Of a stretch of 64,000 bases of DNA, positions 32,774 through 44,775 are shown piece by piece. Location: contig JAZAYU010000009.1 of the NCBI GenBank assembly GCA_038501625.1, forward strand, positions 5,021,001-5,085,000. The letters are read 5' to 3'. The first letter of the stretch is position 1; every line of letters starts with the position of its first letter. A program made the position numbers and the translations under genes. Below the pieces are notes generated by a model. The model was not told the DNA's origin. It worked only from the letters and a program-made list of their open reading frames with translations, and did no database searches. The DNA comes from Corbicula japonica. Its lineage: Eukaryota; Mollusca; Bivalvia; Venerida; Cyrenidae.

Positions 32774-33906
32774 TGTTCTTAAATTGTATTTAAACCTGGC
32801 TATTGGCGGAATGTAATATAAACCTATCATTGCAGACTGAACATTTTCTTTTTTTCGTTTCAAAGTAAACGTGATAATGAAAACTACCTTCCACTCTTGA
32901 TTAAATATTACATATACAAATCAAAATTTAGGCAAAATTGCGAAATTCTGTTAACACTCAGTCTCTTCAAAATATATGTTAAACGAAAATTAAAAACCAA
33001 GGCTTATATTTAAAAAATTAAAGGTACCTTTGAAGTATTTAAAGACTAGTTTGGAAATTCGCAAGTGAAAGTAAATGAGGATTAAAATATGTATTTATTT
33101 TACCTTACAATAAAGCTGCGAAATTTGTTTGTAATGTTTCGTTTCAAATTATTTCAAGTTTTGTACCTCTTAATAACCGGATAATTAAAGAAAATATCAC
33201 AAATCAATAGTTCAAAGAGTGATGTGCAGTTCGTCTCGGTAGCATTTTCACATTATCACCTTTTTATTATGTTGTAGTTTTTTTTTCATTGCAGACTAAA
33301 CCCTTAAGGCACCTTTACACACTAGTATGGTTAGATTACTTTTAACTTTAGTGACACATATATGCAATATGCATTACTATCTCATCTATATTTATTTGAT
33401 AAATCCTGATAATTAAATATTAACAAATTATCAACCTGAAAAAAAGTTCAATGATCAAACTTGTGACACGTGGCATGAACCAGCAGGCATTTGTTGTTTT
33501 GTTTGTTTTATGTTTATGTCAGAATAAATAAATGTTAAGAAAAAGTAAAAACCAAAACCCTATAGTTTGGTCTCTTGGTGCTTACAAAATCGCATGTCTT
33601 TTGAAAGAAAACGAATCTATACATTGAGAAAGGAGTGCAACGAGATGCTTATCAGTTATCTTGCTTATACAACTATCTATTATTGTTGAGTACTAATAGA
33701 CGGACGAAACTAAGCCAAAGTGTTCCCGTAAAAACACGCTTGCGGGATTTATTACAGAAGGTTAGCAATGAAAAATAGTTTACAATAACAGAGTGTGTAT
33801 TTTCTGTCAGTTATTCGCAGACCTTGGTATGATTTAACGGTACACCTTGAACTGTTTGTGCAAGATCGATGACCTGATATACAAAACTAGATGTCTGTTG
33901 GCAATA
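32774..33906. other. no gene seen
   Basis: AT-rich. TTAAAGGTACCTTTGAA near 33019 and CTTAAGGCACCTTTAC near 33303 are alike and both lead to an ACTAGT, a weak direct duplication. Confidence 0.45.
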
Positions 33907-35007
33907 TGTCGAGCCCGTTGTGAAGAAAGTTATGTTTACATACAATTTTGACGCATTAATTGTCGCAAACAAGAATTGCCACAGCAGTGACAAATGTCAC
34001 AGAAACTTGAGTTTTCTCACTGATGCTAACATTGATGCGAAAAATAAACAAGATTGCTCTATGCATTTCAAAGTTATGGGCCGGACAAAATCTAACATGA
34101 CCTTGGCCTGCATTTGTGATATTGTCATTAGAGAAAGAAACCTGGGGTTTGTACAACACAATCCGTCTCAATGAGGTTAACATAAATGCCAAATAAAACA
34201 TGATTGTACAATCTATTTTAAAGTTACTGGCTGGGCAATTTCTGACATGAGCTATGACCCCTTACTGTGACATTGACATTCGAGAAATGAATAAGATTTG
34301 TGCATGAAGTCCGTCTTACTGATGTACAGTTAATGTCAAATGTGAATAAGATTGCTTAATTCTTGTCAAAATTCTGGCCAGACAAGCTCTGACATGACCT
34401 TTGTCCCCTTACTGTGACCTGAACCTTTTAGATAGGAACCTGGTGTTCGCGCATAACACTGTGTCTCACTCATGTTACCATTCATGCCAAATATAAACAA
34501 GATTGCTGACAAAATTTTGACAGCCAACTGTGATCTTGAACTTTGAGATAGAAACCTGGGTTTGAGTTTTACAATCTATCTCAATGAGATAAGCATTCAT
34601 GTCAAATATAAACAATATTGTTCAATGCAAGTTAAAGTTACTGGCATGACATTTGACCTTTAACTCTGACCTTGAGTTTGCGCACGACACTGTCGCATTG
34701 AGATGAACATTCTTGCAAAATATCAACAAGATTGCTGCGTTCTTTTCAAATTTATGGACCGGACAAGGTTTGACAAGTCCTTTGACCCGTTACTGTGACA
34801 TTGGCATTTGAGATGGAAACCAGAAGTTTGCGCGTTTCACTGTTAACATTCTTTCCAAAACTAAACAATTGCTCGATGCATATCAACGTTAAGGTCCGAA
34901 CAAATTCGGACGACTCACTTACGGACGCACGCACGCACTAACGCACACACATACACCGAACCGCCAATGTGACAACTAAATCGAGCTCAACCCAAGCGGG
35001 CTCGACA
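33907..35007 (+). mobile_element. pearl/Helentron-like element (P3)
   Basis: Perfect 11-bp terminal inverted repeat TGTCGAGCCCG / CGGGCTCGACA. The core holds about seven diverged tandem units of 113-153 bp, marked by (A)AACAAGATTGCT at about 34047, 34197, 34344, 34497, 34610, 34724 and 34862. GACCTTGAC-type phrases lie between them. An ACGC/ACGG microsatellite (34919-34955) and a 3' stem (TCGAGC...GCTCGA) precede the right end. No target duplication was seen. ORFs within it (33920-34174 and its antisense) are repeat-derived. Confidence 0.8.
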
Positions 35008-35047
35008 AAAAATTGTAGTGTTTAATCTTCGTTTTCTTGTGAAAAAG

Positions 35048-35160
35048 CAACATATGCATATCAGGAATCGCCACACTCAAAAAACACAGCCTCCCCACGC
35101 AGCGAAAAAGAAGAGAGGAAGATAGAGAGAAAAGAAATTTATCGGATAAAAACTGATAAT
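35048..35160 (-). repeat. dispersed repeat family R, partial
   Basis: ATATGCATATCAGGAATCGC followed by ACAGCCTCCCCACGCAG and AGAAGAGAGGAAGATAGAG. This matches the start of the copy at 50990 and, inverted, the end of 44041-44090. Confidence 0.65.
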
Positions 35161-36620
35161 GACATCTCTTGAAATCAACAAAATTTGGAAAAAGAGGTCA
35201 CGACTTACTAAGATCATCAGCGAGGGTTCTGCAAATTATGCTCGTTTGGAAATATTATAAATGATTCACTTTTCCCTGTGTTCATCAGCTGAAGCTTTCT
35301 GTTTGTTTGTTGTTGTTTTTTTTTTCAACAAAAACATCAAAAATCTGTCCTGATGTATTATTTATTTATTTAAATGTCTTCATCCCAATTTGATGTCTGA
35401 ACTGAATATGAAATTAAAAATTATTTTGCAACTTATCCGGTGAAAATGAAAATATTCCGTCAACATTTATTATATCACAGCAGTACGCTGAAGCTGCACA
35501 ATGCAGCATTTCCTTGTAGTGCAAGTAGGCTAATGCCCTGCTGGTTCTGATGACATTGTCTCATCAAATAACTCCGCTTTTATAGACTGTGGCGATAATG
35601 AATTTTAAATAAAAGTTTTCTTTCCAAAGAAATTTCTTAGCGAATTTCGCGGATTTCTGTCTGAAAATTGGAATCCACAAAAATACCAATTGTGTCACAT
35701 ATTACGCAACAACAGTGTTACAACTTGCAATATAGATCAACTGGAAAATGAAACAGACATTTACTATGAACAACGAGAAGTACACAAAGAAGTGTGTTAA
35801 CTTCGGTGATTAACCTTCTACATTGCTACAGAAACAATACATCAACCTTTTACTGAGAACAAAATTGTAAAAAAATAATGTGAACCTTATTGATTGCAAA
35901 AAAGTTTTCTGTTAACTATTTTTGAAAATTCCATGCTTCTCAAAACTCCAATAATCTACGTACTTAAGAATGAAAATGGAATTGAAACATTGAATTAAAC
36001 ATTTAATAGATATAAACGCCTTTGTACATTAATAGTAGTTTGTTTGTTCTCTGACGAATAAGGACATTTATGGAATTTCTGGAAAATAACTTACGATTAA
36101 TTTTTTTGAACGTGTAATTTTTTTTCAGAAAAGCTGTGGTGAAATATTACTTTTTACAATAGTTAAAAAGTACAAACGTTCCAAGGGTTATGGTTATATT
36201 TTAATTCAAGAATATTTCTATCTATTCTACTTTTATGTGTTTGAGTAATCTGAAAACATTATTACAATTAATTTTGTCAATTCTTATTATCCAACTTCTT
36301 AAACGATGGTGTTTTGAAAGCAATACGATCACAAAGCATATGTCTATGGTCACATCACATCAGGCCTACCAAAACCACTTCATTAAAAATCCGGAGATTA
36401 TGTCTGAATATATCAATGATGATGATGATGATGTTGTTGTTGTTGTTTTAATATCTCGTTGCTGTTGTTCCCTATGACTGTGACTGAACAAAATTGATGA
36501 TGATGATGATGATATTTTTCTCATATTCTTTTTTATAATTATAATCTTCTAAGAATTTTATAAATGAATTTTGCCGATTTTGTTAGAAATGGTTAAAAAA
36601 AAACTTGTTTTAAAATGACT
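35161..36620. other. no gene seen
   Basis: AT-rich. Short (GAT)n/(GTT)n runs at about 36415-36446 and 36496-36512. No coding evidence. Confidence 0.5.
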
Positions 36621-36646
36621 CAAAGACCTATATATATAGGTCTTTG
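36621..36646. repeat. 26-bp perfect palindrome with flanking direct repeat
   Basis: CAAAGACCTATAT joined to its exact complement. It is flanked on both sides by AATGACT (ends at 36620, starts at 36647), so it looks like an inserted mini-element with a 7-bp target duplication. Confidence 0.7.
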
Positions 36647-38215
36647 AATGACTTTTGTCTATTTTATCATTCATTTTTTAACTTTCTGTTAACCATGTTA
36701 AGACCTGTTTTTGACAGTATTAGAATGAACATGTAATGAAAATAGTGGTAGGTGTAACACCGAGGCCGTTTTATTAGTTTATGACACGCGGTTATTGTAT
36801 AGTTCTGCCAGAGAGCACTGAGGCAGCATGTCACTGACCAAGTCCTCGTTGTAATAAACAGGAAATGTGCGACTGCCATAGAATAACTGTTACGTTGCAC
36901 AACTTTTACTTTTAGGCTTAATTAATTTATATTTTTTGCAATTTCATAGAAATCCGGAGATTTTGACTATAAATCCGGAGATCCGGAGAAGTAACTTAAA
37001 ACTCTGAGATTTCGGATAAAATCCGGAGATTTGGCAGGCCTGGAACATAGTAGTCTCTCGTGTTGAATATTGCTATTTTTCTTATATTATTCAGTATGTT
37101 ACATGCAGAATTTCGCAATTTTTGTTGACATAATGTCTTGTTTTATACATGATCAGTAAACATTCAATCCAATCAAAAGGAGAACAGAGAGATGTAATGG
37201 CACATCACTATAGTGCTAGAGCGAAAACATGATGTTTGGGAAATTTCGTCTAATTTAAGTTATAGGTTTTTGGGTTTTTTGTTGTTGTTTTTTTAAGTGC
37301 TAAAGAGAAATTAAGAATAATTCAGTAGAGATTAATTTTTTGCAAAAGATTTGTTAGCAAAAGCGTTGACTGAATATGAACAGTGTTCGATTTCAAGGTT
37401 TCAATAATTACATTTTCGTGTTGTTTTTTTTCTGCTCGCGGATCAGACACTATTTGCCATAAAGTGTAAAAGTCCAGAATAGGATAGAATATGATTTTAC
37501 AAATAACATTTAGTCCTATTCCAGATGTTGAAGGGAGAGCACGTGGTTTAAGTTGGATAGAAAAGTTCTTGAGAGAAATATTCCATCGAGCATAGACCTC
37601 ATTCCAATACCTCATTCATGAAGTATATAAAATGATTAATTTTGTTCTGAAAATTTTGCGTTTGCAAAAGGTTAAACATCATCAATAAACTTTAGTATTG
37701 TTATACAAAATATTACAGGAAATTACAATTTAAAATGTTTAAAGTTGTCCTTAAACATAAATTTTCTTGTTACTTTTTGCTTGTTATTAATAACGGATCG
37801 AAAAAGATCAGCGTTGGTCTGACCTGAATTCTCCTTAGTTGTTTGATCTTTAAGGAAATATCTTCGAGTAGTACTTCAAGTTTCGTGAGTTCTTTAGATG
37901 ATTTCCTATTAATATTTCTAACCTACAAATAACTTCTGCACCAATTAGTCAAGAATGAAAAGGTAAGCATTTAAACGACCCTTGAATGTAAACACTTGGT
38001 TAAGCATGTCATTAACATCAAGGGGTGCCAGATTTCAATGGAATACCTGTAGAATTTCATTACCAGACTGGTAGAGACAACAGATGGTTAGCTCGTGTAA
38101 AACCTTAGGAATAACTGTTATATTCTGGTATATACTCTTCAAAGTTGTTATTGCGATTGTCAATACTTTGGTGGGTATGGCGTGTTCGGAGCCTACAGGA
38201 TTCATACTTTCTCTG
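36647..38215. other. no gene seen
   Basis: AT-rich. Around 36950-37035 an ATCCGGAGAT word is repeated four or five times with spacing of ~15-30 bases, a small degenerate repeat. Confidence 0.5.
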
Positions 38216-38238
38216 CATTATTATTGTTATTATTATTA

Positions 38239-38284
<46 letters not shown>

Positions 38285-38285
38285 G
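38216..38285 (+). repeat. (TTA)n microsatellite
   Basis: About 20 near-perfect TTA units with two early interruptions. Confidence 0.95.
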
Positions 38286-38831
38286 TGTTGCCTAATTTCA
38301 TCTGGGAATCTCCGATGTTGATTATGGCACATTTTCGTGGGATGTTTTGCTTATAATTTTACCGTGCATTTCATGAGAATAACTCTTTTGATGGTGTAAC
38401 CCTTTTTCAGACATAACTTATTACAAGTCGGATGCTATTAGTAAATTGCAACGTGGATGAAAAAAAAAGAACTTTAAAAAAATTTGAAAAAAGTGTGAAA
38501 CGGTCGGCCGAACTGAAGTTTTTAAAGGTTTATTTACCGTAAAGAACCTCATTAAAATTCCAAACTGTTTCTAAGTCTAATACATTCTGTGTTAATAAAG
38601 TAAAATGTTGAATATTTCACTTTTTTGTTGAGTATGTAATTAATTTTAAAAAAAGATTTAACATCCATTTTACAAATTCATTAACTCTTTGGATTACTTC
38701 CTCGAAATATCAGTTGTAAAACTATGTTGGCACTAGAGGCAGAGTAAGGAAAGTTAGAAAAAAAGTTAAACAGACTCTATGAGGTACAGTTTCTCCGTCA
38801 GATTATCGTTTGTTTAGTAATTAACATTTGC
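38286..38831. other. no gene seen
   Basis: AT-rich spacer. Confidence 0.5.
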
Positions 38832-39065
38832 AACAACCTCTCACAAGCCCCTTCAGACCCTCATATCATCAAACATGTACAAGTTGCCTTGGTAAATGAA
38901 ATCAAAATCCCTCCTCCTCCTACCTACTGGAAATTGTTTCATTAAACACACAAACAGACAAAACACAAACACCTACTGGGATACTCAAGCCAAGTGGATT
39001 GGTTCTCGGTGAATTTTCTGAGACCGCCTCGACTTAAATAAAAGAATTTGATCGAGTTTCTAGGT
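38832..39065 (+). repeat. dispersed repeat family S, copy 1
   Basis: Landmarks CAACCTCTCACAAGCCCC, ACAAGTTGCCTTGGTAAA, CCTACTGG, GGGATACTCAAGCCAAG, TGAGACCG and GAGTTTCTAGGTCGTT follow the same order as at 51165-51430. It also overlaps the minus ORF 38942-39202, which is not a gene. Confidence 0.6.
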
Positions 39066-42000
39066 CGTTGTAATAACGTTTTCTCATTGAGAACATTACA
39101 TATTGAGAGCACACTGACAAGAGGTCTAGCTTTCATTTTGTTACTTATAAGATTCAGACAAATGAACTTGTATTTTATAATGAATTTATTGAGCGCATTC
39201 ACATTTGAACAATATCAACAAGCCTATAACACTTAGTGTATGAACGCAATACAAACACCAATTGTTCGATTTGCCTTTTTGTTAAGTGTTATGGTAATTT
39301 TATTAGCACTAGAATTACTTTGGGCATCGTCTTGATAATTTCATACGTTTTAAATGTAATTCAGGATTTTAGAAACAAAGTGCTTGAGATAATTAATAAC
39401 ATTATATTGTAGTAATAAAATAAATGTTTTAAAGAAAATGATTAAACCATTAAAGATAAACGTGATTAACGTACTTAACGGGAATAATTTAAAATTTGCA
39501 TTTACGCGCAAACATTATTCTTTGCAAATAATAATTTTATTTGAAAACACTCGGCATTTTTTATTTTGGTGAAATATAGCAAGTGCACAAGTTTACAAAC
39601 AAGATATTTCAGTAACGCTTTCAACAAAATTAAAACAGCAAGATTAATTAGTGAATCAGATTGCAATACAAAAGCATCCCTAAGGTTTTTACATAATTTG
39701 AGTTATGCAGCTAGGCCGAAATATTTTTAGCGAATATCAGTACGAGTATGTCTTGAACAACGAAACATTAAAATGCATTTTGCAGTTAGCGAAATTTTGG
39801 TAAATATCATTTTGACTGATGAAGGTGCAATGAGAACTGTGGACAGTAATGAATTTTCGTTCGGATGTAAAAACAGCGACGATGATGTGAACAATAACAT
39901 TTTTTATTCAGAGCATCTAATCGGCGCAAATTATTTGGGTTTTGTATGATTTGTTATATAAAATTATAGCTCGTTGTACGCAGCGGCATCATCAATGACT
40001 TACTGTTCACATTTACATTTAGATCTTTGCTATTTTATTTTGTCGAAAGAGGTTGAAAAAAGACATACGCGAGTACTCTATGGTTGTCGTAATCTGTCAA
40101 AAACTAAAAGTCTTTACAAAATGAAAGCGTCGGTAACGAAAACTCTGCATTATACCTTCAGTAACCAACATTGTACCGTATTTAATGCGGCACCTGTTTG
40201 TTACATGATATGCGAAGAAATAATCAAGTCCGTCGTGAAAGCCAACAAACTTCATACGGTATATGAAAACAATATTTCATTTTCCTAGGAATTTTTCTTC
40301 AATTTCAAATGAACAGACAGGAAAAAATTATTACGCGTGATTACTCAATTTATTGCTTACTCTCAGATTCAACATATTCACTGCATATATTTATTCCTGT
40401 GGTAGATGATAAATTACTAGAATCTAACAAAATATTCATAAAGTCATTCAAATACCTTTCAAATACGTGTTTCATAGAGACTCATGTTCCCTATCACTAG
40501 TTTCTAAAATCGAATCTAATATACTGAGACAAAATGAAAACTTGACAAAATAACATGGACAATAATTTTTATAGTAGGCTATATTTTATCCTTAGTTTAA
40601 GTTGTGCTATTTGCACATATCTGGACATTTGATAAAGCGAAAATATGTTGTTATTTTTTCAAGTTTAGTGATGTAACGAAATAGGATACAGATACTAAAA
40701 TATATTTATGCAAATTCTCCCTTTTCATAAAAAGAAAAAATCTTACTGTCGTATCCACAACCAGTTTTTTTAAGGTTTTCTTTTTTAAAACGATAGATAC
40801 TGAACTGACAGCGTCCAAGATCAGCATATTGGTTATCAAATTCCTCCAGATATTTGCATTCACTGGCATTAGTGTAATAACAGTGCCCTATGTTATTTTT
40901 GTCAAGTTTTCATTTTGGCTCATATATATACTGTTTAATACATATCGTTTAATGTATATAGAGAGCAATAGATTTTCATATAAATTAGCGTTTACCTATG
41001 TATGTGTTTTATCTAGCTTTATATTTGAACATATGAACGCTTTGGTTTTTACATGATAATCAATATGTAGGATTCCTAGTTTGCTGATTTAACACTTTCA
41101 CGTTATCTAAATTTAAAAAAAAAATATTAGTAATTATTTACTGCATTTAATTCATTACTTTTTATAACGAAAAATCTTTTCTATCCAAGCTGTTATGAAG
41201 CTTATTCAAAGATATTTCTTCTTTCTTATTCTTATTCTTTGGGAAGGTCTTTATGTTCTGGCTCTTGTGCAGGGCGGAGATTCTGGCTGCGCTGTCTGCT
41301 TATAAATGCTATCTTGTTGTTTATATAACATAATATTATCCTGATTGCACTGATTGAAAGCCTTAGACACAATAAAAATACCCGAAAGGTAGATGACTGA
41401 AACATGACGCCGTAAATACACCTAAAACGAACTACTCTGAACTGATTTTGTGCTGTTTAATCTACTCCTTATCTAACATTACAGTGCATTGCTTTTGTCT
41501 GTTATGGCATCCCGCACTGCTTAATGTTATTACGATATACCAACCAGGTTATCTAGCACGATCGGTAATTAACAGCCGCCTAAAATATCGCTTCAAAAGA
41601 AACATATAACGCAAAAAGTCTCAGTAAGCCGTAGGTAGATAACATTATATTATGAGCTTGGAAATGACGTGATCGATATCGGCAAGAATAATTAAATGAT
41701 TGAAGAGATTTTGGCTTCGGCCATCTGGAGTACCGGTAAACGCATCGGTTTTCTAATAAAAAGAAACATTTTGCGATGTTATATAATGTGAAATTTTCTC
41801 CTTTCTCTTAGATTTCATTAATATTAACGGTATGCTGATCCATCATGATTATATTTTATTTCAATTTTTTCTTCTTTTGTTAACAGGTTAGTTTCAGCTT
41901 TGTGGAACCGCATAAGAATAAAGAAAAAAACAACATCATAAATAATAAGTAATAAAATGATTTTAACAGTTAGTTATTTTCATATATATTTATATTTGAT

Positions 42001-42088
42001 TACATTATTTAACAAATGCGATTGCATTCTTAAAACACAGCCTTTGCATTATTAAAAATTATAAGTTTGAAACTTTGAAATCATTAAA
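39066..42088. other. long intergenic stretch, no supported gene
   Basis: AT-rich. ORFs at 39974-40288 (104 codons) and 40829-41056 (hydrophobic, low complexity) have no recognisable family, and I see no splice context. No repeats stood out. Confidence 0.45.
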
Positions 42089-42248
42089 TGATAGTGCCTC
42101 TAGCTGGAAGCGAACCCGCACCGTCACGGCGACAGCGCCCAGACCTGCAATTCACCAACTGAGCTAGCCGGGACAACCCCAAGAAAAGTTGATCGGGTAG
42201 CCCTGATATACGTAACAATCACTGCATGACATCGGTAACGGGTTATTT
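42089..42248 (-). mobile_element. tRNA-derived SINE, copy 3 (best preserved)
   Basis: On the minus strand the A box TAGCTCAGTTGG (42166-42155) is a perfect match to TRGCNNAGYNGG, and the B box GGTTCGCTTCC (42116-42106) is near consensus. A shared tail (GATCGG.TAGCCCTGATATAC on the plus strand) links it to the copy at 18340. The anticodon arm does not fold as a functional tRNA. Confidence 0.85.
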
Positions 42249-43564
42249 TACTGATAACAGTCCTGACACAGCAATAACATAATTAAAATACATCTATTGA
42301 ATTGTTAAATCACTGCAATTACATAATTAAACACCAGCTATTAAATTATGAAATCACAGAAATTATATTATTAGAACACAGCTATTGCATTATTTAAAAA
42401 CACAGCGATTGCATTATTAAAACACATTTGCACGTAACGTCCATTTTCATTGCTTTCTATTTTATACCCTGATACAGGCGGAAGCCGAAACGTTGGTAAA
42501 TGTACTCGTACACCTTATTGAAAAAATGATCGTGTTTAGTTTTCTTTTTTTTATAATAATTCTTATTTGACCTACCGCATTTACATTATTAAAATGTTGC
42601 TATTTGGAAAATTGAAAATTAGTTTCTGTTATTGTTCTACTTATTCTTTTTTGACTCACAGCAAAAGTTTCATTATTAAAAATCTACATTATTAAATATC
42701 TACATTATTAAAACACAGCTATTGCATTATTAAAACACAGCAATTTCATTGCATCGTTAGAACACAGCAACCGAATTATTAATCAAAGCGCTGAAAGCGT
42801 TGAAAGACTGGCGCGCTGGTTGAATCGAACTTGCCCTGCACAGATATCATAACTTTAAACATATGAAACTATGTGTGATTTTTTCGTTAAACTTTGTGAC
42901 AGTTAATAACATCAACATTAGCAAATAATTCAGTATATTCAGGGATTTCAATAGATGCAGGTACTTGTATTTTGATGCAAGGAAATAAGGTTTTCCACTT
43001 TGTTTTCACCTTAATCTTAGGTTGGGGTCTTTTTGATGCAGGAGTGTATGATTAGTGGTTAAATTTTGCTAGAATAACGATGATCAGGCTCCGCCACAAC
43101 TGAGTAGTGTCAACAATGAAATGCACAAGGCTCACATACCTTAAGAGACTGAAACAGTTACAATCTTAATTTTTACGTCGATCGCAACAATGCATTAACA
43201 AAATTATTCGCCAAATTACTTACGGTCTCCCAAGGATTTTTGGAAGGGTTGTCGCTGGACGTTTCGTGGATTTTAGCTCGCGAAACTTTATTTTTTAACT
43301 ATCATTTTATACAGTTTTATATTTGTACCAAAGTTTACTGTGACAACTGTATATTGTACATAGATGTTTTTTTTATCTCTTTAGAGCCCACAAAAGTACA
43401 AAGATAAAAAACATAAATAATGTGAAACAATGTGTAAACAGTATGTCAACATGTGTTTTAATTACATAAACTGATCTGATCTCATCAAGTTACAATGTCA
43501 ACTATATACTCTGTATAGTTAGTTTTTCACCTTCATTGTCCAAGATATCTCACACATATCAAAC
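42249..43564. other. no gene seen; degenerate ATTATTAAAACACAGC repeats
   Basis: Between 42255 and 42785 phrases such as CATTATTAAAACACAGCTATTG recur irregularly about ten times, a loose A+T-rich minisatellite. The rest is AT-rich. Confidence 0.6.
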
Positions 43565-43777
43565 TCAGTGTTTCATTACAACTGACAGGATTAGGATTAA
43601 ACTTTCAGACGCCTCTTTTTTTCTAGAGGCCCTAGTGCTGACTGCCTTATTATAATCAAACTTCAGTACATCAGGACCTTCCATCGATATCATTAACAAT
43701 GAATTTAATGTTGAATTGTTAAGCCTGCTTCTAAGCTTTGTCTTCACTCTTGATAAGGTGGAAAACCCCACTCTCAA
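43565..43777 (-). pseudogene. hAT-family (ZNF862-like) transposase, C-terminal dimerisation segment
   Basis: 70 codons: VGFSTLSRVKTKLRSRL, then LLMISMEGPDVLKFDYNKAV. This is the tail of the hAT C-terminal dimerisation region as found in ZNF862/KIAA1586-like proteins (RGFS.LNRIKTKLR, ISIEGP). The upstream RNase H-like core is missing. It lies on the same strand as the N-terminal fragment at 44131-44655. Confidence 0.65.
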
Positions 43778-43898
43778 TCTGAAATTAAATTAATTTACGA
43801 TACCAGTAAACATATAGACAGCTTCATATATATATTTATATAAATAATATTATAAAAGGTATTCAGTTAACACAAACAAGTATAATAAATTATATAGT

Positions 43899-44087
43899 GC
43901 ACCCTAGAACCTGATTTAAACCCCCAGTAGCAAATTATTGAGCCACTGACTGTTCCAAGGCGCTAACCCATACGGTTCTCTTTTTTGTTAAACAATCAAC
44001 AAACAAATCATTTATTTTCCTCTCTTCTTTCTGCTGCAGGGGGAGGCTGTGTTTTATGAGTGTGGCGATTCCTGATTAGCATATTTC
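43899..44087 (+). repeat. dispersed repeat family R, copy b
   Basis: GCACCCTAGAACCTGATTTA at the start and GTGTGGCGATTCCTGATTAG at the end, as in the copy at 7871. It sits between the two halves of the hAT remnant. Confidence 0.7.
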
Positions 44088-44130
44088 CCTTTTTATTATA
44101 GTAGCATGAAAATTGTGTTATTTAATTTAT

Positions 44131-44655
44131 TTAATGCAAGTCACAAGGGTAAGTTAATATATATAAAAAACCATTGCCAACTTCTTGCAACCAGGAGTAG
44201 ACTTTCTTCCACTTAGGATCGACACATGACTGGATCGAACTGGCTGTTCGAGGTAGCCGGCGTTGATTCAGTGTCTCGGCATGTTGGGGTACCGCGTCCG
44301 GCGTCGGAGTAATTTCCCGACGTGAAAGGGTACTTTGCGTCGTCAGAGTCGCTCTTGAAGGGCTATCCGGAATGATCTCGATCTCATTTCTTGAATTTTG
44401 AAGTTCAGTATGCCCGATGGAGTTGGCATCAGCCTCACAAGGCCGGTTTCTCTTGAAATAAGATAGAATCAACGAGGCGTCGTTCTTTCGCACAACCCTA
44501 ATTGAAAATGTGTCCGACGAAAATGAACTGATCGTTACGATGATAGCGCAGTAAAATGCCACAGAATGCATTTCTTTTGCAATATAAGTTCTAACTGCAA
44601 CTTGCCAATAGATTTGTTTAAAAAAATCAATTATCGCGCAATTATTTTTATACAT
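44131..44655 (-). pseudogene. hAT/ZNF862-like transposase, N-terminal segment
   Basis: 174 open codons. The part from ASLILSYFKRNRP (residue ~60) resembles the N-terminal signature of ZNF862/ZMYM-like hAT proteins. A Ser/Thr/Pro-rich linker follows, then VDPKWKKVYSWLQEVGNGFLY, which looks like the zinc-finger entry of these proteins. The expected following cysteines are absent because the frame diverges and stops at 44131. The central catalytic domain is absent, so this is either a deletion derivative or one coding exon of a decayed gene. Confidence 0.45.
44327..44347. repeat. 21-bp inverted repeat, arm 1
   Basis: AGGGTACTTTGCGTCGTCAG plus A is the reverse complement, over 20 bases, of 44755-44775. 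It lies inside the hAT-like N-terminal ORF. Confidence 0.75.
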
Positions 44656-44754
44656 GTGTATTTTCGAAGTGTTTGTCTTCTAATCACAGAACAAAGAATA
44701 ACCAAATTATTACTCACGATCGCATCTCTTTAAAATCATTGAACATTATGTCAA

Positions 44755-44775
44755 TCTGACGACGCAAAGTACCCC
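44755..44775. repeat. 21-bp inverted repeat, arm 2
   Basis: TCTGACGACGCAAAGTACCC, ~100 bases upstream of the hAT-like ORF start. The arms are 407 bases apart. Confidence 0.75.

Noticed and set aside
33920..34201. ORFs on both strands in P3
   Set aside because: Repeat units of the pearl-like core generate them.
38105..38356. Poly-Asn and poly-Ile ORFs
   Set aside because: Translation of the TTA microsatellite.
44131..44655. A complete secreted or membrane host protein
   Set aside because: The hydrophobic part near residues 30-45 is not at the N-terminus, and the rest matches the hAT/ZNF862 N-terminal pattern better.
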